Source: an uncultured Chthonomonas sp. (GTDB taxonomy: Bacteria > Armatimonadota > Chthonomonadetes > Chthonomonadales > CAJBBX01). Taken from it: 64,000 bases of DNA. Of the stretch, positions 25,578-33,924 are shown in pieces (position 1 is the stretch's first letter; each line of letters starts with the position of its first letter). The notes under the pieces are model-generated. The model saw only the letters and a list, made by a program, of their open reading frames with translations, was not told the DNA's origin and did no database searches. The stretch spans positions 21,297-85,296 of the forward strand of contig CAJBBX010000072.1 of NCBI GenBank assembly GCA_903951425.1, in the 5' to 3' direction. The translations under genes and the position numbers were made by a program.

Positions 25578-26108
25578 ATGAGTTTTCAGCCGCCGCCTCC
25601 TCCGAACGCCCACGGCCGGGGCCAAGTGGCCGGTGCGCCAAGGGCCAACCAGGCGCGCCTGCGCCGCACGGTGCGGCGCCTGTTTCGCGTGGTTGACGTA
25701 GCATCAGGACCGCTGCTGACGGTGCTGTTCGTCCTTGTGGCTGGTGGGCAGTTCGTGCCGGTCCTTCGCGCCGGCTTGCTTGTAGTTCCCAGCGTGCAGC
25801 GCGAACGTGTGGTTCATGCGGGTGCACTGGTTCGCTCGACCTTCGTAGTGCGCAACATCCACACATTATGGCCGGTTACGGTGACCGGCCTTCAGGGCGA
25901 TTGCGGCTGCACACGAGGCTTCGTCGGCAGGCGTCTGCCTTTCACGTTGGCGCCCCTCGGTTCTGCGTCTCTTGACGTTGCCGTGCCGGCGCCGAATCGT
26001 GAGGGCCCAATGAAGCACTCCGTCACGGTCATGACCAGTACCGGTCACGACAACACCCCAGCCGTTGTGGATGCCACTATAATAGATGCCAGCAAGGAGG
26101 TCAAGTAG
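25578..26108 (+). CDS. DUF1573-like membrane-anchored protein
   Basis: This 176-residue protein has a basic, proline-rich N-terminus, one transmembrane helix (about residues 44-60) and an extracytoplasmic beta-rich domain. The segment G-D-C-G-C-T (C109, C111) is the hallmark of DUF1573 proteins, whose immunoglobulin-like domain is common on bacterial surfaces and has no settled function. Two strands with V-R-N-I and T-V-T-G-L precede the Cys pair, as expected for that domain. The cysteine-rich secreted protein gene starts on the base after its stop, with a GGAGG site in the end of this gene, so the two are translated together. Codon use appears more AT-rich than in flanking genes. Confidence 0.65.
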   Translation: MSFQPPPPPNAHGRGQVAGAPRANQARLRRTVRRLFRVVDVASGPLLTVLFVLVAGGQFVPVLRAGLLVVPSVQRERVVHAGALVRSTFVVRNIHTLWPVTVTGLQGDCGCTRGFVGRRLPFTLAPLGSASLDVAVPAPNREGPMKHSVTVMTSTGHDNTPAVVDATIIDASKEVK

Positions 26109-26474
26109 ATGCGCTCTCTCTCTGTGATTCTTGTATTATGTTGCTTGGCCACGCTTTCGAACGCCTTGGCCGTCGGGCATTGCGCCGTAGACGAAACTGG
26201 GTGTGAAAACACATTGTCTCCATATGATGTGTTTCACTGCACGCGCACCGTCGTGCCTGTCAGCTCCGGATTCTGTATGTGTTGTGTTGACTACAATCAG
26301 GACGGCCAGTACCACTGGGTGACCTGCCCATGGACGGATTGGGTCGTGACGCTTTGGTGCAGTTACGGTTCGGTCCCGGAGATAACGACGCTCAACTGCA
26401 AGACACGCAATCCTGCCGCATGCGTCGTTGGCACTCCGCCTGCACCGTGCGTCGCAACGCCCATAGGCCCATAG
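26109..26474 (+). CDS. Small secreted protein with 11 cysteines in the mature part
   Basis: This 121-residue protein of unknown family has a signal peptide of about 21 residues (ending N-A-L-A). The mature chain of about 100 residues has cysteines at positions 25, 32, 44, 56, 58, 59, 73, 84, 97, 105 and 114, including a C-x-C-C group, plus many Trp, Tyr and Thr. It has no basic patch or repeat. Disulfide stabilisation is expected if it is exported; the odd number leaves one Cys for an intermolecular bond or ligand. ATG 26109 directly follows the DUF1573-like stop with GGAGG eight bases upstream. The base composition is clearly less GC-rich than the flanking genes. Confidence 0.7.
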   Translation: MRSLSVILVLCCLATLSNALAVGHCAVDETGCENTLSPYDVFHCTRTVVPVSSGFCMCCVDYNQDGQYHWVTCPWTDWVVTLWCSYGSVPEITTLNCKTRNPAACVVGTPPAPCVATPIGP

Positions 26475-26487
26475 GGGCACAGCGACC

Positions 26488-27222
26488 ATGGCAAGGATTC
26501 CGCTTCCGGTTCGATTGGCCTGTATCGTGATCCTGGTACTGGCTGGTTACCTGCAATACGCACGGACGCATCGGGCGGGTACCACGAGCGGGCACGTTGT
26601 GCCGTCCCGGTCACCAGACGGTCCGTATGTGCGCGGCGCCGTGCCCGGCAATCCCGGCAAGGCCCTTGACGCCGGCGAAGCCCTTGTACAGGCGGTCTCG
26701 ACCTACCGCGGTAGCCACGGCGGAAAGTGGCCGTCCGGTGGCGACCTGACCCTGGACATGTTATCGCATCCGCAGCAGTACGGCTTCAGGGACGGACGGG
26801 CGGCGAGCCGGGCATTTCGGAATCCTGACACTGGGTTTGCCGAAGATCCTGCTGTCCGGCGCATGGGGGCGGACGTGATGCCATGGCTGCTGCACACGGC
26901 ACGGCCCGATGGTTTGCTGGTAGGCGGGCCCCGGCCGGCCGGTCTGCGGGATGTTACGGCCACGTGTGACCTGTATGTGCATATGCACGTGCAGCACGTG
27001 CCGGGCTCCGACAGCGCCGTCGCCGATCCTCGGGGCTTCTACATTGTCGTGTGGGACGATGGTGCCGTCGAGAGGATTCCCCTCAAGGACACCCTCCGTG
27101 TGAACGGCATCGGCGGGTGGGTGACGGCGTTCAGGGGGCAGGCCGGCGTACCCAAGGGCGCGGTCTCCTTTGATGAGTTCATGAAGCGCAGGGCGGGGCG
27201 CGGCTCAGGCGGCGGGTGGTGA
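26488..27222 (+). CDS. Membrane-anchored protein of unknown function
   Basis: This 244-residue protein has one N-terminal helix (about residues 8-23), followed by an outside domain without recognised motifs. The domain contains a segment resembling a secreted pseudopilin-like region: a helix with A-L-V-Q-A-V-S-T-Y and a G-K-W-P-S-G-x-D-L turn near 72. That pattern is typical of type II secretion minor pseudopilins, where a variable-length helix precedes a beta part, but the prepilin peptidase motif is absent. It lies 13 bases after the Cys-rich gene, and its last codons overlap the start of the prepilin-like gene (GTGGTGA). It is likely part of the same cell-surface system. Confidence 0.6.
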   Translation: MARIPLPVRLACIVILVLAGYLQYARTHRAGTTSGHVVPSRSPDGPYVRGAVPGNPGKALDAGEALVQAVSTYRGSHGGKWPSGGDLTLDMLSHPQQYGFRDGRAASRAFRNPDTGFAEDPAVRRMGADVMPWLLHTARPDGLLVGGPRPAGLRDVTATCDLYVHMHVQHVPGSDSAVADPRGFYIVVWDDGAVERIPLKDTLRVNGIGGWVTAFRGQAGVPKGAVSFDEFMKRRAGRGSGGGW

Positions 27223-27911
27223 TCGCGACATTGAGCCGCCGTTGCATCGCGCATGCCGCTCCGAGCAGACCGGGGCGCCCAGCGCAGTGGGCCGGCGGCT
27301 TCACGCTCGTCGAGTTATTGACCGCGATCGGCATCATCGCCGTGCTATCGGCGCTGCTCTTCCCCGTGCTGGCCAGGGCGCGTGCCGGGGCCCAGGCTAC
27401 GGCCTGCCTGACCAACCTCCGGCAGATAGGCCTGGCGATCCGCGCCTACCAGCAGGACTGGGACGACCGCTACCCCTGGGCCGTCGATCCCATCGACAAG
27501 AGCCTGCCGGGGATCTGGGCGGCCTATCCGGACTTCATGGGCCAGATACCTGCCATGCCGCTGTTGCATGCGCTACTCCTGCCCTATGCCCGCCACCGGG
27601 AGCTGTTCCGATGTCCGCTCGACAGCGGTTACGAAGTCGCCGATTGGGTGGGCCGCACCCTTGATGCCAGGCCCACGAGTTTCGCGCGGCTAGGCACGAG
27701 CTACAGCTACCGCACCGACATCACGCGGCTGCAGATTCCCGACGGAGCGTTCCGAGCTCCGGCCCGTGTCGCGGTCTTGTTCGATGCCTGCGGCCGATGG
27801 CACGGATCGTGGGACGTGGGGGAGTGGCGCTACAACGTGCTGCACGGTGACGGACACGCCAAGAGCCTCTCACGCGGGCAGATGGACCTGGAGCTGGCGC
27901 TGCCGCCGTAG
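27216..27911 (+). CDS. Type II prepilin-like protein with H-x-DG C-terminus
   Basis: This is a 231-residue protein. A short basic leader precedes a prepilin peptidase site (W-A-G-G-F-T-L-V-E-L at about 25-34), followed by the hydrophobic helix I-G-I-I-A-V-L-S-A-L-L-F-P-V-L. Downstream, R-x-x-A-C-L-x-N-L-R-Q-I-G-L-A and the C-terminal H-G-D-G-H-A-K match the large families of prepilin-like proteins abundant in Armatimonadota and Planctomycetota. It would be cleaved by a prepilin peptidase and assembled or anchored in the envelope. GTG 27216 or 27219 overlaps the preceding stop. No pilus or secretion machinery genes are nearby, as is common for this family. Confidence 0.85.
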   Translation: MVIATLSRRCIAHAAPSRPGRPAQWAGGFTLVELLTAIGIIAVLSALLFPVLARARAGAQATACLTNLRQIGLAIRAYQQDWDDRYPWAVDPIDKSLPGIWAAYPDFMGQIPAMPLLHALLLPYARHRELFRCPLDSGYEVADWVGRTLDARPTSFARLGTSYSYRTDITRLQIPDGAFRAPARVAVLFDACGRWHGSWDVGEWRYNVLHGDGHAKSLSRGQMDLELALPP

Positions 27912-27936
27912 CGCGCGGGCCCCGCGGCAGCTACGG
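27906..27936. terminator. Palindrome between convergent genes containing both stop codons
   Basis: The arms CCGTAGC (27906-27912) and GCTACGG (27930-27936) are perfect inverted repeats. An inner stem CGCGG/CCGCG lies between them. Each arm contains the TAG stop of one of the two convergent genes. The structure is symmetrical, so it can fold in either transcript and may end transcription in both directions; no T-run follows. Confidence 0.45.
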
Positions 27937-30669
27937 GCCTCTGCGCCGAGGCCCCTCCGCGAACACCCCCAGCGCCTCCTTTGTGAACGCCGTCGTCACG
28001 ACCCATTGGCCCAGGCCGTCAGCCACGCGGCTCGGGTCAGTCTGCGCCTGTCTCCGCACGTCCGGCGGGCAGAGCCGCCCGGTGGCGTAGCATACGGCGC
28101 CCTCGCGGACGCATCGGCGGACCGCCTCCAGCGTCTCCGGAGTCACCTCGATGCCGCAGAGGATGATCGTCGCCGCGCCCTTCAGCGTCTCGTAACCGAC
28201 CCGGTGGTCGTAGATCGCCGTCCGCGGCGCGGGGATGTCGAACCGCCAGGCGTAGCGGTCATAGACGCCGCTGTTGGTGTTCACCGCGCCGGGGTGCGTG
28301 GCGCCGCCGGTCAGCCAGTGCCAGGCCTGCAGCCACTCGCGCGTCTCGGGCGTCGATCGCAGGTTCTCCGCCCCGTAGAGCGTGTTCCAGTAGCTGCCCG
28401 TGGCCTGGCCCCAGTCGCTGTCCGGGAAGCGGACCATGGCTACCTCGGGCGCGAAGTCGCGGTAAGGATTCGCCGCCGGCTCCGAGGCTTGCCGGGCGAT
28501 GTGGCGGCGCAGGACGGCGCCGTACTCCGACAGGTCGTACTGGGTGGCGCCGTAGGGCGCGAGGCAGGTCGTGAACTCGGTGTAGACGTGGTCCACGCCG
28601 GCGGCGCGGGCCAGTTCCAGCGCCTGGCGGTACTCCGTGGCCGAGTGGCCGGGGAACTGGTCGATGTGCCAGAGGTCCGGGCTGAACCAGAGTTCCGCCC
28701 CGTACTGCCGGGCCGCGCCCAGAGCCTGGGCCAGCACGACCGGGTGAATGTCCTCCTTGAGCAGCTTGGGGCAGAGCGTGAAGCCCGAGCGGGCCAGCGG
28801 ATGCCAGAGCACCGGGAAGACGCTCTCCACCAGCGTCCGTGCGCCATGGCTCCGGTTAGATGCCGCCACACGCCCCGCAGCCTCCACGAGCGCCTCGTAT
28901 GCCTGCGGCAGTGTCATGCCGGTGGTCTCCACGAGGTAGGGCTTCCGATGCACCGGGTCGGGGAGGCCCGAGTAGGCGTTCCGCGACATCTGCATGTGCT
29001 CGCCCTCGTCGTAGACCACCCCCTCGAAGAGGCCCGTGGCCGCCGCCTCCTCAAGCGCCTCCGGCTCGATGTCCCACCGGTGGCACCCGGCCGTCGCGGC
29101 GAAGCGGTTGCGGCCCTGCTTGTCCAGCGCTTCGGGGGCCCAGTTCGCGGTCTCGTTGTTCAAAGCGAAGCGGCTGCGCGTGGCCTTGCAGAAGGCGAGC
29201 AGCTCGCGGAACTCACCGTTGTCGAGTTGCGCAGGGTCCAGGTGGAACTGGAGGAAGTTGACGCCCAGGTCGCGCAGGGAGAGGAGCAGCGCGGGGCTGT
29301 CGACGTAGCCCAGGTCGACGCCCTGCAGCCCCCGGCGCACGGTACTGAAGGGGCCCAGCGTGTCGAACAGATCGCTCACGCGCTTCTGGCCGGGACCGAG
29401 CAGCGCCAGCGCGGTTCGGTGCGCCTGCACGTTCCGCGAGCCGGGCAGCTCGGCCTCCAGCGTGTAGAGGCCCCTGGGAAGGGGCTTCAGCCGCGCCGAG
29501 GCCCTGCCGCGCGTCAGTGCCAGCGGGAGCCGTTGGACCGACCGGCGCCGCCAGTCGCGCACGGTGACGACGCACCTGGGCGCGTGGCCCGGAGCCGCGT
29601 CCCAGACAGTCACATCCACGGGCAACGTGCGTCCGGCCGCCGCCCGGTCGGCGCCGTCGGCCACTCGCACGGAGGTGGTCGCGGCCACGGGCTGCGCGCC
29701 GGTGTCGCCGGTGTGGCGGATGTCGATGGGCCAGTAGGCGATGTGCAGCCAGTCGGGGCACGGCGGGCGGACGGTCTGCAGGGGCTTCGCGCCGTCTACG
29801 CTCCAGTGCGGGCCGCTGACGAGCCGTCCCAGTTCGCGGCTCCCGGCGAAGGCGCGCAGGTCCAGAGCCAGGCGCTGGGCCGGCGCCGGCGAGAAGTCGT
29901 AGACCGCTCGGAAGCCCGACCCCTCGGAACGGACGCGGCACCGGAGGGCGTCGCCTTGGCCGTCGGCGATGCGCCAGCCCTCCTCGCCGCCCAGGTCGCG
30001 CAGGCCGGTGGGGCCGTCCAGGGCCACCCGGTCGAAGGTGACCGAGCCGCTCGGGTCGCGCCCGGTGCGCTTCTGGTCGATGCGGATGCGGACCCGCGCC
30101 ACGCGCTCCAGATCGCACCCCGCCGCTCCGATCGGCATGCGGTCCGCCGACCGCAGGTCGATCGTATGCAGGGCCGCCTGTCCCGAGTCGCCCAGCTGCA
30201 GCGTCGGGTCGGTGCGCTCGGGGCAGAAGTAGCCCGACGAGCGGCCGGCTGCGTCGAGGCACTCAATGTAGAGCCACTCAAACCGGCGGGCGCCCGACGT
30301 GGCGATCGTCAGCGTCCGGGCCGGCATGGGCGGGTCCACGGTGCGTTCGACCACCATCCAGCAGTTTTCGGGCTGGCGAACGACCTCGGAGGCAACATCC
30401 ACGCGCACGCTGTTCCGTCCCGCCCGAAGGCAGCTCGTCAGGCGGCGCACGTCGGCCCAGGGCCGGTCGCCCACGTCGACGGCGGCGCCGTTGATCCAGA
30501 CCCGGTATCGGTCCTGCGCCGTGGTCCGCAGCAGTGCGTGGGTCGGGCGGGAGCTTAGCTCCAGCGACGCCTCGAAGGTTGCGGTGGTGCGCGCGGCGTC
30601 GGGCGGTGGCGCGATCCAGACGGGCAGCGGACCGGCGGCGGCAAGCAGCAGCGCGGGCAGGGCGTTCAT
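27931..30669 (-). CDS. Large secreted hydrolase-like protein, possible new glycoside hydrolase
   Basis: This 912-residue protein starts at ATG 30669 with GAGGAGG upstream. Its N-terminus is a hydrophobic leader. A beta-sandwich region follows (about 20-330, with the rhamnosidase-like D-R-Y-R-V-W-I-N-G segment), then a barrel-like part (about 420-790). Barrel residues fit clan GH-A chemistry: Y-D-E-G-E-H (E555, E557) and Y-T-E-F (E698), spaced as acid/base and nucleophile. The C-terminal 110 residues resemble the Rossmann-like trimerisation domain of beta-galactosidases. No named family could be assigned. The start is four bases into the kinase stop (ATGA), so translation is coupled. Frame open to 30921 but that portion is antisense-like. 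Confidence 0.65.
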   Translation of the reverse strand: MNALPALLLAAAGPLPVWIAPPPDAARTTATFEASLELSSRPTHALLRTTAQDRYRVWINGAAVDVGDRPWADVRRLTSCLRAGRNSVRVDVASEVVRQPENCWMVVERTVDPPMPARTLTIATSGARRFEWLYIECLDAAGRSSGYFCPERTDPTLQLGDSGQAALHTIDLRSADRMPIGAAGCDLERVARVRIRIDQKRTGRDPSGSVTFDRVALDGPTGLRDLGGEEGWRIADGQGDALRCRVRSEGSGFRAVYDFSPAPAQRLALDLRAFAGSRELGRLVSGPHWSVDGAKPLQTVRPPCPDWLHIAYWPIDIRHTGDTGAQPVAATTSVRVADGADRAAAGRTLPVDVTVWDAAPGHAPRCVVTVRDWRRRSVQRLPLALTRGRASARLKPLPRGLYTLEAELPGSRNVQAHRTALALLGPGQKRVSDLFDTLGPFSTVRRGLQGVDLGYVDSPALLLSLRDLGVNFLQFHLDPAQLDNGEFRELLAFCKATRSRFALNNETANWAPEALDKQGRNRFAATAGCHRWDIEPEALEEAAATGLFEGVVYDEGEHMQMSRNAYSGLPDPVHRKPYLVETTGMTLPQAYEALVEAAGRVAASNRSHGARTLVESVFPVLWHPLARSGFTLCPKLLKEDIHPVVLAQALGAARQYGAELWFSPDLWHIDQFPGHSATEYRQALELARAAGVDHVYTEFTTCLAPYGATQYDLSEYGAVLRRHIARQASEPAANPYRDFAPEVAMVRFPDSDWGQATGSYWNTLYGAENLRSTPETREWLQAWHWLTGGATHPGAVNTNSGVYDRYAWRFDIPAPRTAIYDHRVGYETLKGAATIILCGIEVTPETLEAVRRCVREGAVCYATGRLCPPDVRRQAQTDPSRVADGLGQWVVTTAFTKEALGVFAEGPRRRGP

Positions 30670-31304
30670 GGGGCCTCCTCGGCCGACAGGGCAGGTCCGC
30701 CGGGTAGAAGAGCGGCCTCGGCCATGACGGCCCACAGGGCCTCGCCCAGGTCGCCGTCGCCGCGCACGGTGATGTCGGCGTGGCGGGCCGAGGGCAGCAC
30801 ATACCGACGCGCCATGGGCTCCACCTGCTCGGCGAACTGGCGCCGCACGTCGGCCTCGGTGCGTTCGCGTTCGCGGGTGTCGCGGTTGATGCGACGCTGG
30901 AGGCAAAGTTCCAGCGGGCACTCCACGAAAACTCGCAGCTCGGCGATCGAGCGCAACTCGGGCCAGTGGAGCGCCAGGATGCCCTCGGCCACCACGACGG
31001 GCGCGGGCTCGACGTGCATCACCTCTCCGGTGCGCGTATGGGTGGCGAAGGAGTAGACCGGCGTATCGATCCCGTTCCCGTCGGCCAGTGCGCGCAGGTG
31101 GTGGGCGGCCATCTCGTGGTCAATGGCGGCGGGGTCGTCGAAGTTGGTCAGCGCCCGCTTCTCGAAGGGCACATGCGCCAGGTCGCGGTAGTAGTTGTCG
31201 ACGCAGAGCGGCGCGCACCGCCCGCGCCAGGCCCCTGCCAGCTCGGCGGCCAGGGCGCTCTTGCCCGACCCGCTGACCCCCGCGATGAGCACGACGAACG
31301 TCAT
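30666..31304 (-). CDS. Uridine-kinase-like P-loop kinase
   Basis: This 212-residue kinase has the P-loop A-G-V-S-G-S-G-K-S at residues 8-16, V-D-N-Y-Y-R-D-L near 34 and N-F-D-D-P near 52. It continues with I-L-A-L near 104 and a conserved R-R-I-N-R-D segment near 132. These are the main motifs of the uridine kinase/phosphoribulokinase family, which phosphorylates uridine, cytidine or related substrates in salvage. ATG 31304 has a weak ribosome site, GGAGG being 14 bases away. Its stop overlaps the start of the hydrolase-like gene by four bases. This pairing of a nucleoside kinase with a hydrolase is unusual and unexplained. Confidence 0.85.
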   Translation of the reverse strand: MTFVVLIAGVSGSGKSALAAELAGAWRGRCAPLCVDNYYRDLAHVPFEKRALTNFDDPAAIDHEMAAHHLRALADGNGIDTPVYSFATHTRTGEVMHVEPAPVVVAEGILALHWPELRSIAELRVFVECPLELCLQRRINRDTRERERTEADVRRQFAEQVEPMARRYVLPSARHADITVRGDGDLGEALWAVMAEAALLPGGPALSAEEAP

Positions 31305-31461
31305 CCTGCTACCCAATCCTCCGCGTAGTGGGCCTGAGTGTAGCAGGTGTGGCATGGGCATTGAAGCCGTCGCGGCCCGGGCTTGCATGGCTCCGGTACA
31401 CTGATAGGGTGTTACGTGGCCGCCATCAGGCGCGCGTGCGTGGCCGGAGAAGGAGAGGACC

Positions 31462-33882
31462 TTGGTACTGACCTTGCTGTTGCTCGCCGCTGCGGGGCTT
31501 TGCGCCGCTGCAATCTCCGCCACGGAGCGAAACCAGCCGCTGAACGACGACTGGCGGTTCCAGCGCGGCGATGAGCCCGACGCCTGGCAACCCTCGTTCG
31601 ACGACCGCGCGTGGCGCATGGTGGACGTGCCGCACGACTGGTCCATCGAGGACCTGCCCGAGGCGCCCGGCGTCTCCGGCCCCTTCGACCCCCAGAGCCC
31701 CGGCGCCCGCGATACGGGCTACACAGTGGGCGGAGTGGGCTGGTACCGCAAGACCTTCAAGCTCCCGTCAGCCGCTCGCGGCAAGCGCGTGAGCCTGATG
31801 TTCGATGGCGCCTACATGGACGCCACGGTCTGGCTGAACGGCGTCCAGATCGCCCGCCACCCCTACGGCTACACGGCCTTCCACATGGACCTGACGCCGC
31901 ACGCCCTCTACGGCCCCAAGCCCAACGTGCTGGCGCTTCGGCTCGATACGTCCGGCCGGACCAGCCGCTGGTACAGCGGGTCGGGCATCACGCGCTGCGT
32001 CGAGGTCCGCGTCACGCACCCGGTTCACGCGCAGCCCTGGGGCATCGCCATCTCGTCGCTGCGTTCCGGCGCCCATGACGCCGACGTATCGGTGAAGACC
32101 GTGGTGGTGAACGACGGCCAGAGCGAGCGCAGTGTGACCGTGGCCTCGCGCATCGTTGACCCGCGCGGTGACACGGTGGCGTCGATCTCCTCGTCGCTCA
32201 GGCTGGCCGCCGGGGCCGAGGAGGAGTTCGCCCAGAGTATGCTGGTGGCCAAGCCCCTGCTCTGGTCGCTGGAGAAGCCGCACCTGCACCACCTCGTGAC
32301 CACGGTGGTGGCCAACGGCCACATCGCCGACGTGCTGGCCACCGAGTTCGGCATCCGCTTCATCGACGTCTGCCCGGAGACGGGCCTCCGCCTCAACGGA
32401 GCGCCCATCAAGCTCCGGGGCGGCTGCGTCCACCATGACAACGGTTGCCTGGGCGCACGGGCCCTTCCCCGCGCCGAGGAGCGCCGCGTGGCCCTGCTCA
32501 AGGCCAGCGGCTTCAACGTCATCCGCACGGCCCACAACCCGCCCTCCACGGCCTTCCTGGACGCCTGCGACCGGCTGGGCATGCTGGTGCTGGACGAGGC
32601 ATTCGACTGCTGGTCCGAGGGCAAGAACCCCGACGACTACGGCCGCTTCTTCAACGAGCATTGGCGCGAGGACATCGACGCCATGGTGCTCCGCGACCGG
32701 AACCACCCCTGCGTCTTTGCCTGGTCCGTCGGCAACGAGATACCCAACCAGCACGAGCAGGCCACCGCGGCGGCCGCGGCCATGCTGGTACACCGCGTCC
32801 GCGGCATCGACCCCAGCCGACCCGTGGCTGTGGCCGCGTTGCCGGACGCCGAGAACTGGGAGAAGCTGGACGGCCTCTTCACGCAGGTCGACCTGGCGGG
32901 CTACAACTACCGATGGCAGCAGTACGACGCTGACCACAAGCGCGTCCCCGGCCGCCTCATCTTCGGCTCGGAGTCCTTCTCCCACGCCTCGGAGGCCTTC
33001 GAGAGCTGGATGGGCGTCTTCGACCGCTCGTGGGTGCTGGGCGACTTCGTTTGGACCGCCATGGACCACCTGGGTGAGGCCTGCCTCGGCTCCGTCACCG
33101 TCGAGGGTGACCCCGGCCCCGAGGGTTGGCCCTGGACGGTCTCGAACTGCGGCGACCTCGACCTCATCGGCATGAAGCGTCCGCAGTCCTACTACCGCGA
33201 CGCGCTCTGGGGCGTGGGCACGGCGGTCTCCTGCTTCGTCGAGCCGCCCGCGCGCATCTTCGGCGGTCGGCAGCTCGGAAAGGGCTGGGGCTGGCGCGAT
33301 GAGAGGGCTTGCTGGACCTGGCCCGGCGCCGAGGGTGACGATGTCACCGTCCGGGTCTACTCCTCGCGTTCGCAGGTGCGGCTCTACCTCAATGGCCGCG
33401 ACCTGGGCGCCCAGCCCGTGGACCGCGGCACCCGCTTCGAGGCCATCTACACCGTGCCCTACGAGCCCGGCGAGCTCTGTGCCGTGGCCTATGCTGGCAA
33501 CGGCAAGGAGGCCGGACGCTGGGTCCTGCGGACCGCCGGTCCCGCCGCCGGGCTACGCCTCCGGACTGATCGGTCCGCCATGCTCTGCGACGGGCAGGAC
33601 CTCGCCTTCGTCACCGTGGAGGTGGTCGATGCCGCCGGCGTCCTCGCTCCGGATCCCGATGTGAACGTCTCCTTCGGCGTTACCGGCCCGGCCCGCATCG
33701 CCGCCGTGGGCAACGCCGATCCCACCTCGGTGGCGAGCTTCATGCAGCCCCGGCGGCGCACGTTCCGCGGGCGCTGCTTGGTGGTGGTGCAGGCGGGCCG
33801 CAAGCCCGGAGCCGTGACCCTGACCGCAGAGGCTGACGGCCTGGCGCCGTCGCAGGTGACGCTGAACACAGATTACGACTAG
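31462..33882 (+). CDS. Secreted GH2 beta-galactosidase-like enzyme
   Basis: This 806-residue protein starts at TTG 31462 behind AAGGAGAGG. A signal peptide covers about residues 1-19. It has the GH2 sugar-binding domain (W-L-N-G-V-Q-I near 130), immunoglobulin-like domain and barrel. The acid/base is E426 in V-G-N-E-I-P-N, and the nucleophile is E504 in G-S-E-S-F-S. N-V-I-R-T-A-H-N-P-P near 354 is a family landmark. A C-terminal Ig-like domain (about 700-800) completes it. It cleaves beta-galactosides or related beta-glycosides outside the cytoplasm. It diverges from the kinase gene with 157 bases between, which must hold both promoters, though none is convincing. Confidence 0.93.
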   Translation: MVLTLLLLAAAGLCAAAISATERNQPLNDDWRFQRGDEPDAWQPSFDDRAWRMVDVPHDWSIEDLPEAPGVSGPFDPQSPGARDTGYTVGGVGWYRKTFKLPSAARGKRVSLMFDGAYMDATVWLNGVQIARHPYGYTAFHMDLTPHALYGPKPNVLALRLDTSGRTSRWYSGSGITRCVEVRVTHPVHAQPWGIAISSLRSGAHDADVSVKTVVVNDGQSERSVTVASRIVDPRGDTVASISSSLRLAAGAEEEFAQSMLVAKPLLWSLEKPHLHHLVTTVVANGHIADVLATEFGIRFIDVCPETGLRLNGAPIKLRGGCVHHDNGCLGARALPRAEERRVALLKASGFNVIRTAHNPPSTAFLDACDRLGMLVLDEAFDCWSEGKNPDDYGRFFNEHWREDIDAMVLRDRNHPCVFAWSVGNEIPNQHEQATAAAAAMLVHRVRGIDPSRPVAVAALPDAENWEKLDGLFTQVDLAGYNYRWQQYDADHKRVPGRLIFGSESFSHASEAFESWMGVFDRSWVLGDFVWTAMDHLGEACLGSVTVEGDPGPEGWPWTVSNCGDLDLIGMKRPQSYYRDALWGVGTAVSCFVEPPARIFGGRQLGKGWGWRDERACWTWPGAEGDDVTVRVYSSRSQVRLYLNGRDLGAQPVDRGTRFEAIYTVPYEPGELCAVAYAGNGKEAGRWVLRTAGPAAGLRLRTDRSAMLCDGQDLAFVTVEVVDAAGVLAPDPDVNVSFGVTGPARIAAVGNADPTSVASFMQPRRRTFRGRCLVVVQAGRKPGAVTLTAEADGLAPSQVTLNTDYD

Positions 33883-33885
33883 AAC

Positions 33886-33907
33886 CGGCGGCCCGAGGGG
33901 GCTGCCG
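33886..33907 (+). terminator. Hairpin between GH2 and Gfo/Idh genes
   Basis: The arms CGGCGGCC (33886-33893) and GGCTGCCG (33900-33907) form an 8-bp stem with one G-T pair and a six-base loop, four bases after the GH2 stop. No T-run follows, so this may be an mRNA-stabilising or partial termination structure inside a two-gene unit. Confidence 0.4.
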
Positions 33908-33924
33908 CTGCAAGGAGCGCAAAC

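Noticed and set aside
27766..30558. 930-codon plus-strand open frame
   Set aside because: Antisense to the 912-residue hydrolase-like gene; the product is Arg/Pro/His-rich without a recognisable domain.
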